Shown here piece by piece: positions 35,730-44,938 of a DNA stretch of 64,000 nt (positions are counted from its first letter, which is position 1; every line of letters starts with the position of its first letter). Below the pieces are notes generated by a model that was not told the DNA's origin, did not search any database, and was given only the letters and a program-made list of their open reading frames with translations. The stretch covers positions 248,001-312,000 of the forward strand of contig CAWHHZ010000013.1 of assembly GCA_963829355.1 (NCBI GenBank), given 5' to 3'. The stretch comes from CAWHHZ01 sp963829355. GTDB lineage: Bacteria; Acidobacteriota; Thermoanaerobaculia; Gp7-AA8; JAHWKK01. The position numbers were made by a program, and so were the translations under genes.

Positions 35730-36587
35730 ATGAACCCGATGCCCGCATGTCTCGTCGTACTTCTCTCCCTGCTCGCAGCGGTGCAGGCTCTCGCCTCACC
35801 GGCACTGGAAGAAGCGATCCGGAGCTGCGATCTGGCTGCTGCCCGTGAGGCGATTGCGTCCTCCCCTGGCACGACTGAAGTCGACCGCCTGTGGAACTCT
35901 GCACGGGTCGATCTGATCGGTGGGCGTACCGCGCCGGCAGTCGAGAAACTGGGCCGGCTGGTGGAGAAAGAGTCGGAGTCATCGGTTTTCCGGCTCTGGT
36001 ACTCGCGCGCGCTCTTTGCCCAGGCTTCCGAAGCCTCTGCGTTCCGGCGGCTTTTCATCGCGCGTCGTGCCATCTCCGAGCTCAGAGAATCTCTCGAGCT
36101 CGATCCGGAAAACGACGAAGCGGCGATCGATCTCATTCTCATTCATCTTCGCGTTCCGGTGCTGGGAGGCGGCATGGACGAGGCCAGAAAGCTCGCGAAC
36201 GCGATGTCTCGTCGTGACTCTCCGTTCGCTCCGATGGCCCGCGGGATCCTCGCCTGGGAGGATGAAGAGTGGGAGAAGGCGCTGGGTGAGTTCGAGGCGG
36301 CTGCCGCGTCTGTGGGTGATCCCCGTCGCGCTCTCTTCTGGATCGGCTACGTCCATCAGAAGCTCGGACAATGGGACGAAGCCTTCGCGATTCACGAGGT
36401 GCTCCTCGGACTATCTCCCCACGACCCGCGCGTCTGGTACGAGTTCGCCCGAACCGCACAGTTCTCGGGACTGCGGACTCGATCAGGGCCGGACGATGCT
36501 GCCGCCGCTACATCAGAGCGACGTCTGCCTTCGGGTGCGAGATCAAAGGACGAAGCGAGGGAGCTTCTGGGAGAGCTCAGCCCCTAG
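35730..36587 (+). CDS. Exported TPR-repeat protein of unknown function
   Basis: 285 residues from ATG 35730 (an ATG at 35739 is also possible). A signal peptide (MPACLVVLLSLLAAVQALAS) is followed by helical repeats. Clear TPR-like units are LWYSRALFAQASEASAFRR, AISELRESLELDPENDEAAIDL and IGYVHQKLGQWDEAFAIHEVLLGLSPHDPR. There is no catalytic domain. TPR proteins of this type serve as periplasmic scaffolds. The partner is unknown; the flanks are repeats, so the gene stands alone. Confidence 0.75.
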   Translation: MNPMPACLVVLLSLLAAVQALASPALEEAIRSCDLAAAREAIASSPGTTEVDRLWNSARVDLIGGRTAPAVEKLGRLVEKESESSVFRLWYSRALFAQASEASAFRRLFIARRAISELRESLELDPENDEAAIDLILIHLRVPVLGGGMDEARKLANAMSRRDSPFAPMARGILAWEDEEWEKALGEFEAAAASVGDPRRALFWIGYVHQKLGQWDEAFAIHEVLLGLSPHDPRVWYEFARTAQFSGLRTRSGPDDAAAATSERRLPSGARSKDEARELLGELSP

Positions 36588-36597
36588 CGGAAGGGCT

Positions 36598-36903
36598 GTC
36601 ATCCTGAGCGCGAGACTGTGTGAGAACGCCTCGTGAATCGAGGCTGTGACTTTGGAGTGCGGTGCTCGCCGGAGGACGAGCCCCGCTTTGGATCCCGTGG
36701 CAACCACCATCGAGGCCGCAATCGGGACCAGTCAGGAAATTTCCACTGCAGCTTGCAACCCGCCGCAGCCCGTAAGGCGGCGTGATGTAAAGCTGAGCTC
36801 GTCCTTCGGCGAGCTCAGCACTCCAAAAAAGACGGTCGCGTACCCAGTGAGAACTCACCTCGAGTCATCCCTTACGCGATCCTTCGCTGGCGCTCAGGAT
36901 GAC
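36598..36903. repeat. GTCATCCTGAG palindromic repeat split by the 177-bp element
   Basis: The left end GTCATCCTGAGCGCGAG and the right end ACGCGATCCTTCGCTGG-CGCTCAGGATGAC are separated by the 177-bp element (36651-36827). This is a nested insertion, or the two families recombined. It accounts for most of the gap before the MATE gene. Confidence 0.8.
36651..36827. repeat. 177-bp inverted-repeat element, copy 2 (opposite orientation)
   Basis: Ends TTTGGAGTGC and GCACTCCAAA, the same length as the copy at 30670-30846. Its reverse complement aligns with that copy throughout. It lies inside a GTCATCCTGAG repeat. Confidence 0.85.
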
Positions 36904-36958
36904 AGTCAACTGACGACTGGCGACTCAAACCTGACCATCGTTTACCATCGCGTTCTGA

Positions 36959-38344
36959 ATGACCAGATCCCTCCACGAGACATCCGATGAAGTCCGCCAC
37001 CTTCTTCGTCTTGCTCTGCCGCTCGGTCTGGCGCATGCGGGGCTGCAGCTGATGAGCATTGTCGACGTCGCCGTGGTCGGCCGGCTGGGGGCGGAGCAGC
37101 TTGCCGGGGTGGGCATCGCCGGCACGATTTTCTTCTTCCTGCTCATTTCCGTCAGCGGGATCGTGATGGGGACCGATCCGCTGTTCGCACAGTGTCTCGG
37201 TGCCGGGCTCACCACTCGCGCGAGGAGCATCCTGTGGCAGGGAAGCTGGATCGCCCTCGCGCTCTCGATCGCCGTGATCCCCGTCTTCATGGGAAGCACC
37301 TGGCTGATGCAGGCGTTCGGCATCGACCCATCGATCACCGACGAAGCGAAACGGTACCTCGACATCCGTGCCCTCAGCTTTTTTCCCTCGATCCTCTACG
37401 TAGTCCTGCGCGGCTATCTCCAGGCCAGAGAGACGACCCGTGCGATCGTCATCTCGATCATCGTGGCGAATGTGACGAACCTCGTCGCCAATGTGCTTCT
37501 GGTCTTTGGAGGAGAGACGCTTCCCGACTGGACCGGACCACTGAAAAGAATACCGGCGATGGGACTGGAGGGCGCCGCATGGGCTTCCGTTGCCTCGACA
37601 GTGATCCTCGTGGTCGTATTGATCGAGGCGATCCACCGTTCCGAGAGTGTGGAGGGACCTGTGCGGCGGCTTCCTGAGCGCTACGAGCTCGCGCTCATTC
37701 TCAGAGTCGGCGCCCCGGTCGGACTCCAGATGGGAGCAGAGGTTGCGATCTTCGCCCTTGTCGGTCTTCTCAGTGGAAGACTCGGAGCCGAACAGATGGC
37801 GGCGCATCAGATCGCGCTCAGTGTCTCGGCGATGTCGTTCACGATCGCCGTCGGAATCGGAACTGCGGGCGGAGTCAGAGTGGGACGCGAGATCGGCGCT
37901 TCCCGTCAGGCGGGTACGAGAAGAGCGGGGTTCGTGGCATTCGCCTGTGGCGCGGGTTTCATGGCGCTCACGGCGCTCCTGTTCATCCTGTTTCCCCAGG
38001 CGATCGCCCAGATGCTGACGAGCGATGCGAACGTCATTGCCATCGTCGTCCCGCTCCTCGCAGTCGCTGCGGTTTTTCAGATCTCTGACGGAGTGCAGGC
38101 CGTTGGAAGTGGTGTGCTCAGGGGGGCAGGAGACACGACCTTTGCGTTCGTTGCCAATCTCGTCGGTCACTGGCTAGTCGGCTTCCCGACGGCGATGTTC
38201 GTCGGCTTCCGCCTCGGACTCGGTGTCACCGGCCTCTGGTGGGGCCTGTGCGCGGGCCTCACGGCGGTTGCACTGACACTTCTGATCAGGTTCCATCTAC
38301 TGTCGCGACGTGGAATCGCCGCGCTGGTTCGCCGGGAGCCATGA
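36959..38344 (+). CDS. MATE-family multidrug/Na+ efflux transporter (NorM-like)
   Basis: 461 residues with about 12 membrane helices and the two-fold MATE repeat: LPLGLAHAGLQLMSIVDVAVVGRLGAEQLAGVG in the first half and GAPVGLQMGAEVAIFALVGLL-SGRLGAEQMAAHQ in the second. MATE pumps export cationic drugs or metabolites using H+ or Na+ gradients. It is single and complete; no regulator is adjacent. Confidence 0.9.
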   Translation: MTRSLHETSDEVRHLLRLALPLGLAHAGLQLMSIVDVAVVGRLGAEQLAGVGIAGTIFFFLLISVSGIVMGTDPLFAQCLGAGLTTRARSILWQGSWIALALSIAVIPVFMGSTWLMQAFGIDPSITDEAKRYLDIRALSFFPSILYVVLRGYLQARETTRAIVISIIVANVTNLVANVLLVFGGETLPDWTGPLKRIPAMGLEGAAWASVASTVILVVVLIEAIHRSESVEGPVRRLPERYELALILRVGAPVGLQMGAEVAIFALVGLLSGRLGAEQMAAHQIALSVSAMSFTIAVGIGTAGGVRVGREIGASRQAGTRRAGFVAFACGAGFMALTALLFILFPQAIAQMLTSDANVIAIVVPLLAVAAVFQISDGVQAVGSGVLRGAGDTTFAFVANLVGHWLVGFPTAMFVGFRLGLGVTGLWWGLCAGLTAVALTLLIRFHLLSRRGIAALVRREP

Positions 38345-38484
38345 GTGGGGAAGGATATGACTTTCGCGGTGGAACTATTCGAAATCGAGTAATTGAGTGA
38401 GCCAGATCGAAGATTCCGCCCGGCACGCTCCCGTCGATTGCGCTCGATCTTTCACGTGCGATCCACATTACCTCTCAAGGTGAC

Positions 38485-39135
38485 ATGCACACGAACCAAG
38501 CTTTGGTCAATTGTCCGATTTTGTCACTAGACAGTCGTCTGAGCGAGTCGTACAATTTTGTCGTTGTATCGTCCCTGGCGCGCCCCTTTTCCCAACAAAG
38601 AGTCCTTTCAATAGGAGATGTAAAGGCGAAAAAAATACTCGTGGTCGTGCTATTCATCGCCACTCCTGCCTATGCCAACCCCTCCATCGTCCGAACAGCG
38701 AATCCTGTTTCCGACGAGTATATCGTCATCCTTCAGGACGCCACCCCGGTCAATGCTGTGGACGGTCTCGCTCACAGTATAGCTGCCTCCTACGGCGGCA
38801 CCGTCCGGACCGTTTGGAGTGACGCGCTAAAAGGGTTCCTGTTCGAAGGTCCCGACGCCGCAGCAGTGAATCTTGCGACCGACCCGAGGGTAGCGTTCGT
38901 CGAAGAGAACGGTGTCTCCTACGGCCTCGTGCCGCCGCTCTCCGTCTCAACGATTATCACTGATCCGAACACGGGATCATACAACTGGTTGTGGCATCTC
39001 GACCGACTCGATGAGAAAACCGCGCCAGGAGACAATTCATACAACTTGTATAACACGGGACAGAGCGTATACGCATATGTGATTGATAGCGGACGCGAGC
39101 TGCGTGGATGTGCGTTAAATACGGACCCACAATAA
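38485..39135 (+). pseudogene. Truncated subtilisin-like (S8) serine protease
   Basis: A proteinase K-type N-terminal fragment. The signal peptide is AKKILVVVLFIATPAYANP. The I9 propeptide includes DEYIVILQDATPVNAVD, SYGGTVRTVW and RVAFVEENG. Then comes the beginning of the catalytic domain up to the Asp motif VYAYVIDSG. After that Asp the reading departs (RELRGC...) and stops, so the His and Ser of the triad are missing. The functional start is unclear: AGGAG at 38621 precedes ATGTAA, and no in-frame ATG lies near the signal peptide. The product cannot be an active protease. Confidence 0.75.
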
Positions 39136-39257
39136 ACTTCTTCGGCCCCTACTATTCTGAGCCAAGTAGCTGCCAGACCGGCTACACGAAGATCAACCTG
39201 ACGCCTGGTCCAACCAGTGCGAAAATGATCTACTGGAATGACGAGGGATTGTATTGA
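39108..39257 (+). pseudogene. Short remnant ORF after the broken protease
   Basis: A 49-codon frame (MCVKYGPTINFFGPYYSEPS..., ending MIYWNDEGLY) overlaps the protease remnant and the next start. Its composition is less GC-rich than the surroundings. It may be the 3' remnant of another exported gene or chance. No family recognised. Confidence 0.25.
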
Positions 39258-39259
39258 TA

Positions 39260-40042
39260 ATGAAGAAACTATGGATTCTATCATTGCTTCTAGTGCCGAT
39301 GGGCCCGTTGGACGCGGGTACCATATGGGACGGCTATGAGGTTATTCTCCTACCTGTTGTAATGGAGCGCCAAGAGGTTGTGTTAGGGGGGCACGGTAGC
39401 ATCTGGACTGGAGACCTCTGGGCAAGTAATCGAGGTAATCACCCTCAAACTAACCTCCAACTCACCAGTCGACCGCAAACAACAGTGCCAGCTAACAGTA
39501 TCCAATCGATAGGCGGCCTTGATCGGTGGCAGAAAGCCTCCCTGGTGTACCTCGCTGACGAGGACACTGCAGATGTTTCGTTCGGAGCATTCCTTCGAGA
39601 ACATTCACGCGCCATACAGCCGCAGGGTGTCGCGCTCCCCGTCGTTCGAGAGGCGGAGTTTCTCAGAGGAGTGGCCGACATTCTTGGGATCCCAATCGAG
39701 GACGGACGCCGTTTACTGTTGCGTCTGTATGACACAGTGCCGACAGTCGGCCACCGCTCAGTGGTAATACAACTCCTGGATGAAGATGGACACGCGTTTG
39801 CCACGTCTACTGTAGACTTCGCGTCTGACCCTGCGTGGCCGTTGTTTCCAGGAGAGCCACTCGGTATGGTTGCGACACCAGGGTACGCGCAGGTGGACAT
39901 TACGCAGCTGTTGGGCGATACGGAGTACAGCGCCGGAGTGATTCACGTGAGGCTGAACCCCTCCGGAGACTTTCCATACTGGGCCATGGTGTCCGCAACC
40001 GACAACCAAAGCCAGCACGTCCTCATCATGTCACCCCAATGA
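39260..40042 (+). CDS. Exported hypothetical protein
   Basis: 260 residues from ATG 39260 with signal peptide MKKLWILSLLLVPMGPLDAG. The mature part begins YEVILLPVVMERQEVVLGGHGSIWTGDLWASN and looks all-beta, a style common in exported proteins of Acidobacteriota-like genomes. No named domain is recognised and only one cysteine-poor domain is visible. Base composition from about 38.5 to 40.0 kb is noticeably richer in A and T than neighbouring genes, which fits an acquired or fast-evolving segment. Confidence 0.65.
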   Translation: MKKLWILSLLLVPMGPLDAGTIWDGYEVILLPVVMERQEVVLGGHGSIWTGDLWASNRGNHPQTNLQLTSRPQTTVPANSIQSIGGLDRWQKASLVYLADEDTADVSFGAFLREHSRAIQPQGVALPVVREAEFLRGVADILGIPIEDGRRLLLRLYDTVPTVGHRSVVIQLLDEDGHAFATSTVDFASDPAWPLFPGEPLGMVATPGYAQVDITQLLGDTEYSAGVIHVRLNPSGDFPYWAMVSATDNQSQHVLIMSPQ

Positions 40043-40178
40043 ATCACTGTGTGATCGTGGTGCCATTCCCCCGCGTGGCTCGTTGAGCATTCCGTAGCCG
40101 GAACCGGGGAGACGGCTCGCGCTCGCCTCACTCTCCGCGCCCCAGGTGAGGGCGTGCCGCTTGCACATCCCGCCCCAC

Positions 40179-42281
40179 ATGAGACCGATACGCGCCGTAC
40201 TCGCCACTGTCATCCTGCTCGTCGCTCCGATCGCAATGGCTCAGGATTGTGATCCGTCCCTTTTCCTTCAGCAGAGAGGCTATCCGGTCGGCATGGACGT
40301 CTCGGGAGATGTTCTGGCGGTCTCCGACGGTGCGGGCCTGACTCTGGTCGAGCTGGATGATCGGCGGAGCCCGGTCATTCGCTCCTCGGTATTCACACCG
40401 GACGAGTCGAGGGCCGTCGTCTTCGTGAGCGCAAACCGTGTGGCGCTCCTCACGGCGGCCGCGGTTCTTCTGTATGACGTGAGTGGCGTCGAGCCTCGGC
40501 TCGTCGACTCAACCGAGGTTGATGCGACTGACCTTCACCTCTGGAACGGCGAGCTCGTCGCAGTGGGACGCGAGATCACGGTGTTCACGACAGCGGGCGA
40601 TTCTCTGAAGGTCGTCGATTCGGTCGAGCTCACCGATTCCTCGACCGCCTCCGCGGTGATCGGCGGCGCTCTCTACGTCTCGGTCAAAGGCGCCGGGACG
40701 AGCCGGTTCGATGGATCGCTGTTCGAGCAGAGCAGGATCGGGGTCGTCGCGACCGCGATCGCGGGAACGGGTGATCTCGTTCTTCTCGGTCGTGGAACCA
40801 GCGGTCTCGCGGTGGTGGACTACTCCGACGGCGCCCGGCCAGAGATCGTCGCTCAGGTCTCAGGTGGAGTGGCAGCCGACGAGTTGCTCATCGCAGGAAG
40901 CCGGCTGTATGCAGCGGGGGCCGGAGGATCGCTCCATATCCTCGACCTTTCAGATCCTTCCGATCCGGTCGTGACCGCAGTCCCGGGCAGTGACGTTGAT
41001 CTGATGACTGCGGACGACCGGTACCTCTACTCCTACGGATTCGGTTCCGACCGTTTCGGCAGGCGGATCGAAACCGGACCGTATCTCACGATCAGGGACC
41101 ACGGAGCGTCAGGGCTTCCGGTGGTCGGATCGCTGGGAGAATCGACCGGCCCCATCACTGGCGTCGCGACCGATGGAGAGGTCGCGTGGATCGCTGATCA
41201 GCCTTACCTTCGCGCGATCGACCTCTCGACGGGGGCGGAGATATGGAGCGTGAGACTCGAGCAGCCATTCGATCGCGTCCGCTTCGAGAACGGACGACTG
41301 ATCCTCTACGGTCGCGCATGGGTACATCTTCTCGACCCGTACGCCGACTCGGAGAAGCTCCTGGCGACGTGGGACACGAATGGTATTGCCGGCGGCGGTG
41401 TGACGTTTTCCGGACAGTGGCTGACCGAGGCGAACAAGGCGAGCGGCTTTCACGTGCTCGACGTCTCGAACCCTCCCCAGGTGATCCAGCGCGGAGGACT
41501 GATCAACAACGGTCTCGGACAGTGGCTGGAGGTGGTCGGCATCCCTGGCGCCGTCTACGGGGTCACGACCGAGGGAATGAAGATCGTCTCGATACCCTCC
41601 GATCCTCATGCCGTCGAGGTCGTCGGTTTCATGAAGTTCGGTGCGATCAGGGATGTCGAGATCATTCGTGTCGACGGAAAGCCGTATCTGCTCGTCCTGA
41701 ATGGGCAATATATACATGTGCATGATCTATCAGCACCCCTCGCTCCCGCCGAGCTCGCGGTCGTCGATGTGGGACAGGCGAAGCAGATCGCGGTCAGCGG
41801 CACGCGCGCATGGGTGCTCCGGGAAGACGCGACGGTTCTCGGAATCGAGCTGGCCAACCCGGCCGCACCCCAGGTGACTGCCAGCTTCGACGGTCCACGC
41901 GAGGGCATTTCGATCGCGGTCTCGGACGATGTGGTCGTGGTTGCTGACGTCTGGTCGCTCTGGGCGAGACCATTGACGGTCAATCTTCAGAGCGCACCGG
42001 CGCTGGGGGTCTCCGTTGAAGGGGAGAGTGCACTGATCATCTGGGAGTCTCCCCTGGTCAGCACGACCGAGATCCAGCTGTCGTCCGATCCGAGCTTCGC
42101 AACGATCGATCGTTCCTGGACAACGACTGGCGAGCCGGTATCTGTGGAGAGCTCGGACGCACCGAGATGGGTCCGTGCCCGGTTCATCCAGGGCTGCGCC
42201 GTCAGTCCCTGGTCCACGCCGATCCTGATCGAGCCCGTGAGTGAAAGAGCAGGACGCGCAAGAGCGACACGGCGACCGTGA
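40179..42281 (+). CDS. Exported LVIVD-type beta-propeller protein
   Basis: About 700 residues from ATG 40179 with signal peptide MRPIRAVLATVILLVAPIAMAQ. Recurring units such as GLTLVELDDRRSPVIRSS, GLAVVDYSDGARPEIVAQ, SLHILDLSDPSDPVVTA and FHVLDVSNPPQVIQRG are LVIVD-like repeats that build a propeller. The C-terminal about 90 residues (GVSVEGESALIIWESPLVS...) are a fibronectin-like module. Probably a secreted binding or adhesion protein; ligand unknown. Confidence 0.75.
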   Translation: MRPIRAVLATVILLVAPIAMAQDCDPSLFLQQRGYPVGMDVSGDVLAVSDGAGLTLVELDDRRSPVIRSSVFTPDESRAVVFVSANRVALLTAAAVLLYDVSGVEPRLVDSTEVDATDLHLWNGELVAVGREITVFTTAGDSLKVVDSVELTDSSTASAVIGGALYVSVKGAGTSRFDGSLFEQSRIGVVATAIAGTGDLVLLGRGTSGLAVVDYSDGARPEIVAQVSGGVAADELLIAGSRLYAAGAGGSLHILDLSDPSDPVVTAVPGSDVDLMTADDRYLYSYGFGSDRFGRRIETGPYLTIRDHGASGLPVVGSLGESTGPITGVATDGEVAWIADQPYLRAIDLSTGAEIWSVRLEQPFDRVRFENGRLILYGRAWVHLLDPYADSEKLLATWDTNGIAGGGVTFSGQWLTEANKASGFHVLDVSNPPQVIQRGGLINNGLGQWLEVVGIPGAVYGVTTEGMKIVSIPSDPHAVEVVGFMKFGAIRDVEIIRVDGKPYLLVLNGQYIHVHDLSAPLAPAELAVVDVGQAKQIAVSGTRAWVLREDATVLGIELANPAAPQVTASFDGPREGISIAVSDDVVVVADVWSLWARPLTVNLQSAPALGVSVEGESALIIWESPLVSTTEIQLSSDPSFATIDRSWTTTGEPVSVESSDAPRWVRARFIQGCAVSPWSTPILIEPVSERAGRARATRRP

Positions 42282-42356
42282 GGGTAAGCGAAGTCAGTTG
42301 AACCCAGGACTGGCGAAAGGTTTTATCGCTCGCGCTACAATGAACCTCACGCGATC

Positions 42357-42791
42357 ATGACTTTGCAGGCCGGGTGGAAGGATGACTGGTACGTCGTACC
42401 GCATACGGTGACGTGGCGCGACCTCGATGGACTGGGGCACGTCAACAACGCGGTGTACTTTACGTACTTCGAATGGGGGCGGATCCGCTACTGGCTCGAT
42501 CTGTCCGGCGTGGCCGAGCCGTCGCCGACCTCCATCCCTTTCATCGTGGCACATGCGAGCTGCGACTTCCAGATGCAACTGAATCTGCTTCAGCAGATCG
42601 AAGTCGGCACCAGGATCGGCGAGATCCGGAACAGCTCATTCGACTTCGAGCATCGGATCATCACGGCCACGGGTGAGACGGCCGCGACGGGCAAGGTCGT
42701 CGCAGTGATGTTCGACTGGGAGCGGAACCGGAAGATCGTCATCGATCAGCCGTTGAGAGAGCGGATCCACGCGTTTCAGACGGGAGGGTGA
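42357..42791 (+). CDS. Acyl-CoA thioesterase, 4-hydroxybenzoyl-CoA thioesterase/YbgC-type hotdog
   Basis: 144 residues, single hotdog domain. The signature TWRDLDGLGHVNNAVYFTYFEWGR contains the catalytic Asp of the YbgC/4HBT class, followed by FIVAHASCDFQ. These enzymes hydrolyse aryl- or short-chain acyl-CoA thioesters. The stop TGA is immediately before the next gene's ATG, so the two are coupled. The substrate is undefined. Confidence 0.85.
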   Translation: MTLQAGWKDDWYVVPHTVTWRDLDGLGHVNNAVYFTYFEWGRIRYWLDLSGVAEPSPTSIPFIVAHASCDFQMQLNLLQQIEVGTRIGEIRNSSFDFEHRIITATGETAATGKVVAVMFDWERNRKIVIDQPLRERIHAFQTGG

Positions 42792-43649
42792 ATGAGAGAG
42801 GACCTGGGAAGAATCCTGACTCATCCGGCAGCAGCTCGCGAGCGCTTTCGCGAGCTCGTGTCCCGCAGGCCTGGGTCTTCGCTCTCCGAGGCGGCCCTGA
42901 TCATCGCGCTAGAACAGTATCCGGCGCTCGACGTCTCTTCGTACCTCGATCGGATGTCGGAGTGGTCCCGTGCGATACGCGATCGCGTTCACGGCTCTTC
43001 CGACGTCGAGCGGATGGTGGCCGCCATCAACGAGTTTCTCTTCGAACAGGAGGGATTCCACGGCGAGGCGGACGACTACTACGACCCTCGCTACTCATTC
43101 CTGAACGAGGTGATCGATGGTCACGCGGGACTCCCGATCACATTGTCGATCGTGTATCTGGAGATCTCACGACGCGTCGGAATCGAGACCGTTGGTATCG
43201 CCATCCCCGGACACTTCCTCGTGCAGCTCAGCGGTCCCTGGGGCGAGGTTCTCGTCGACCCGTTCGACGATGGTCGCATTCTGAGCCGCTCTGAATGTCA
43301 ACAGTTCATGGACCGTCTTTACGGCGGCGCCGTGCGCCTGCGGGAGCACCACCTCAGATCGTTCAGCGACGAGCAGATCCTCGCCCGTCTCCTCGCGCAT
43401 CTCAAGAGTATGTATCTTGCGCGCGGTGATCTCGCCGGAGCGGCCGCGGCGTTCGATCGTCTGGTGATCCTCGGAGACGTCGAGCCGTGGGATTATCGGG
43501 ACCGCGGGTTTCTCGCGATGCAGCTCCACCGCTACGACGAAGCCATCGAGAATCTGGAGCGGTATCTGCAGGCCGCGCCTTCGGCCGAAGATGCACCACG
43601 AATCAGAGAAGAGATACGATATCTGCGCGACTGGTTGAACCTGAACTGA
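42792..43649 (+). CDS. SirB1-family transglutaminase-like protein with TPR
   Basis: 285 residues. The N-terminal two-thirds match the SirB1/transglutaminase-like family: YYDPRYSFLNEVIDGHAGLPITLSIVYLEISRRVGI, then VGIAIPGHFLV. The C-terminal third is a pair of TPR units (DLAGAAAAFDRLVILG..., YDEAIENLERYLQAAPSA). The nucleophile Cys of true transglutaminases is absent at the usual place, as in other SirB1 proteins, so catalysis is doubtful. Probably in one operon with the preceding thioesterase. Confidence 0.85.
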   Translation: MREDLGRILTHPAAARERFRELVSRRPGSSLSEAALIIALEQYPALDVSSYLDRMSEWSRAIRDRVHGSSDVERMVAAINEFLFEQEGFHGEADDYYDPRYSFLNEVIDGHAGLPITLSIVYLEISRRVGIETVGIAIPGHFLVQLSGPWGEVLVDPFDDGRILSRSECQQFMDRLYGGAVRLREHHLRSFSDEQILARLLAHLKSMYLARGDLAGAAAAFDRLVILGDVEPWDYRDRGFLAMQLHRYDEAIENLERYLQAAPSAEDAPRIREEIRYLRDWLNLN

Positions 43650-43733
43650 GCCCCGCGGCTCGGAACAGTCAGCGTCTCGACTTCTGTTAAACTCGATCAC
43701 TCGCGGCGATCGGCTGCAAGGGGAGGATTTCGC

Positions 43734-44420
43734 TTGATTACCGGCTTCAATACCGACATCAAGCATAACGAGAAGGTCTACCACGTACAGACCGAGGACA
43801 AGGGTCAGGGAAATCCCTGTATCGAGTCTCTGGTGTACGTGGGGGGCGAGATCCTCGCTTCGAAGAAGACTTCGTATGCCGACAGGCTCAGCGAAGGGGC
43901 GGACGACAAGACGATCGCCCAGTTGATGGAGCTTCAGCACAAGACGATCATCGCGGCGATACGACGAGGCCGCTTCGACAAGGTGAGTCAGGCCACGGTC
44001 CCGTCGAAGACGGTCGCCCAGAGCACGCCTGGAGCCGCGCCCGCCGCACCGATCGAGGAAGAGAAGACGCTCGATCAGGTCATTCTCGATTATCTTGCGT
44101 CTGAGGCCGAGAGCGAGCATCTCGAGCTGAACCTGCTCGACCCGGTCGATTTCGTCGCCGGTCAGTCGTTCGAGCTTCGAGTGACGGCGCAACGCAGCCT
44201 CTCTCAGCAGCCGATCGAGGGTGCAACAGTGGAGGTGAAAGTCATCTCCACGGTGGAGCCCCCGAGAGTGATCTTCCGAGGAAAGACCGACAGCGAGGGA
44301 GCCGCCGTCGTGCGGAGTGTGGTCCCGATGTTCAACGAGGGGACCGCGGCGGTCATCGTCTCCGCCCAGAGCGATCTGGGGAACGACGAGCTGAAACAGC
44401 TCGTGAAGCGGAAGAAGTGA
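43734..44420 (+). CDS. Conserved hypothetical protein, N-terminal unknown domain plus Ig-like C-terminus
   Basis: 228 residues from TTG 43734 (GGGGAGG lies a suitable distance upstream). The N-terminus (ITGFNTDIKHNEKVYHVQTEDKG-) continues with ESLVYVGGEILASKKTSYADRL, a small beta-rich domain I do not recognise. An Ala/Pro linker leads to a C-terminal beta-sandwich (FELRVTAQRSL...VIVSAQSDLG). There is no signal peptide, so it is cytoplasmic. It overlaps the ThiS-like gene by 4 bases, suggesting the two function together. Confidence 0.6.
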   Translation: MITGFNTDIKHNEKVYHVQTEDKGQGNPCIESLVYVGGEILASKKTSYADRLSEGADDKTIAQLMELQHKTIIAAIRRGRFDKVSQATVPSKTVAQSTPGAAPAAPIEEEKTLDQVILDYLASEAESEHLELNLLDPVDFVAGQSFELRVTAQRSLSQQPIEGATVEVKVISTVEPPRVIFRGKTDSEGAAVVRSVVPMFNEGTAAVIVSAQSDLGNDELKQLVKRKK

Positions 44421-44629
44421 GCGATTGCATGCAGGTAACGATCAATGGTGCGCAACGCTCGTTCGATCGTGCGCTCACGATCCGTGAGCTGATCGACGAG
44501 CTCGGCCTCAATGCAGAGACGGTCGCGGTGGAGAGAAACCGTGCAATCGTGAAGCGCGATCTCTTTCCATCCGAGCAGATCGAGAGTGGTGACCAGATCG
44601 AGATCGTCGAGTTTGTCGGCGGCGGCTGA
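44417..44629 (+). CDS. thiS: ThiS-like sulfur-carrier protein
   Basis: 70 residues from GTG 44417, overlapping the upstream stop; ATG 44429 (MQVTINGAQRSF) is a good alternative. A beta-grasp ubiquitin-like fold with LTIRELIDELGL, VAVERNRAIVKRD, GDQIEIVEFVGGG and a C-terminal Gly-Gly(-Gly) suitable for thiocarboxylation. ThiS delivers sulfur for thiazole synthesis with ThiG and ThiF. None of these is nearby, so it is an orphan, coupled to a gene of unknown function. Confidence 0.82.
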   Translation: MSDCMQVTINGAQRSFDRALTIRELIDELGLNAETVAVERNRAIVKRDLFPSEQIESGDQIEIVEFVGGG

Positions 44630-44660
44630 GCCGTAGCGCGACGAGGGAGAGTATGACTCC

Positions 44661-44830
44661 ACGAGATCCTTCGACCGTCCTCCGCTGCGCTTCGGCGGCT
44701 CAGGATGACAGCCTTACATCAGCGATGTACCTCGGTTCCCTCCGCAACTTCGAGTCTTCACGAACGCGATCTCGCTCCAGATTTATGGCGAGTGTGACTC
44801 GACGAGATCCTTCGCTGCGCTCAGGATGAC
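44661..44830. repeat. Two partial GTCATCCTGAG-family repeats
   Basis: One right half ends GGCGGCTCAGGATGAC at 44709 and another ends CTGCGCTCAGGATGAC at 44830; each is preceded by ACGAGATCCTTCG. With flanking sequence they fill the gap between the ThiS-like gene and the next gene. No gene is seen there. Confidence 0.75.
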
Positions 44831-44938
44831 TTGCGGAGCATTTTCTCTTCACTTGCGATAATCGAAACGCCTCGATCTCGGTAGTCCATCGATCGCTTCG
44901 TCCTTTTTGGCAGCCGGGATGCATTCTCCGTCGGTTCC

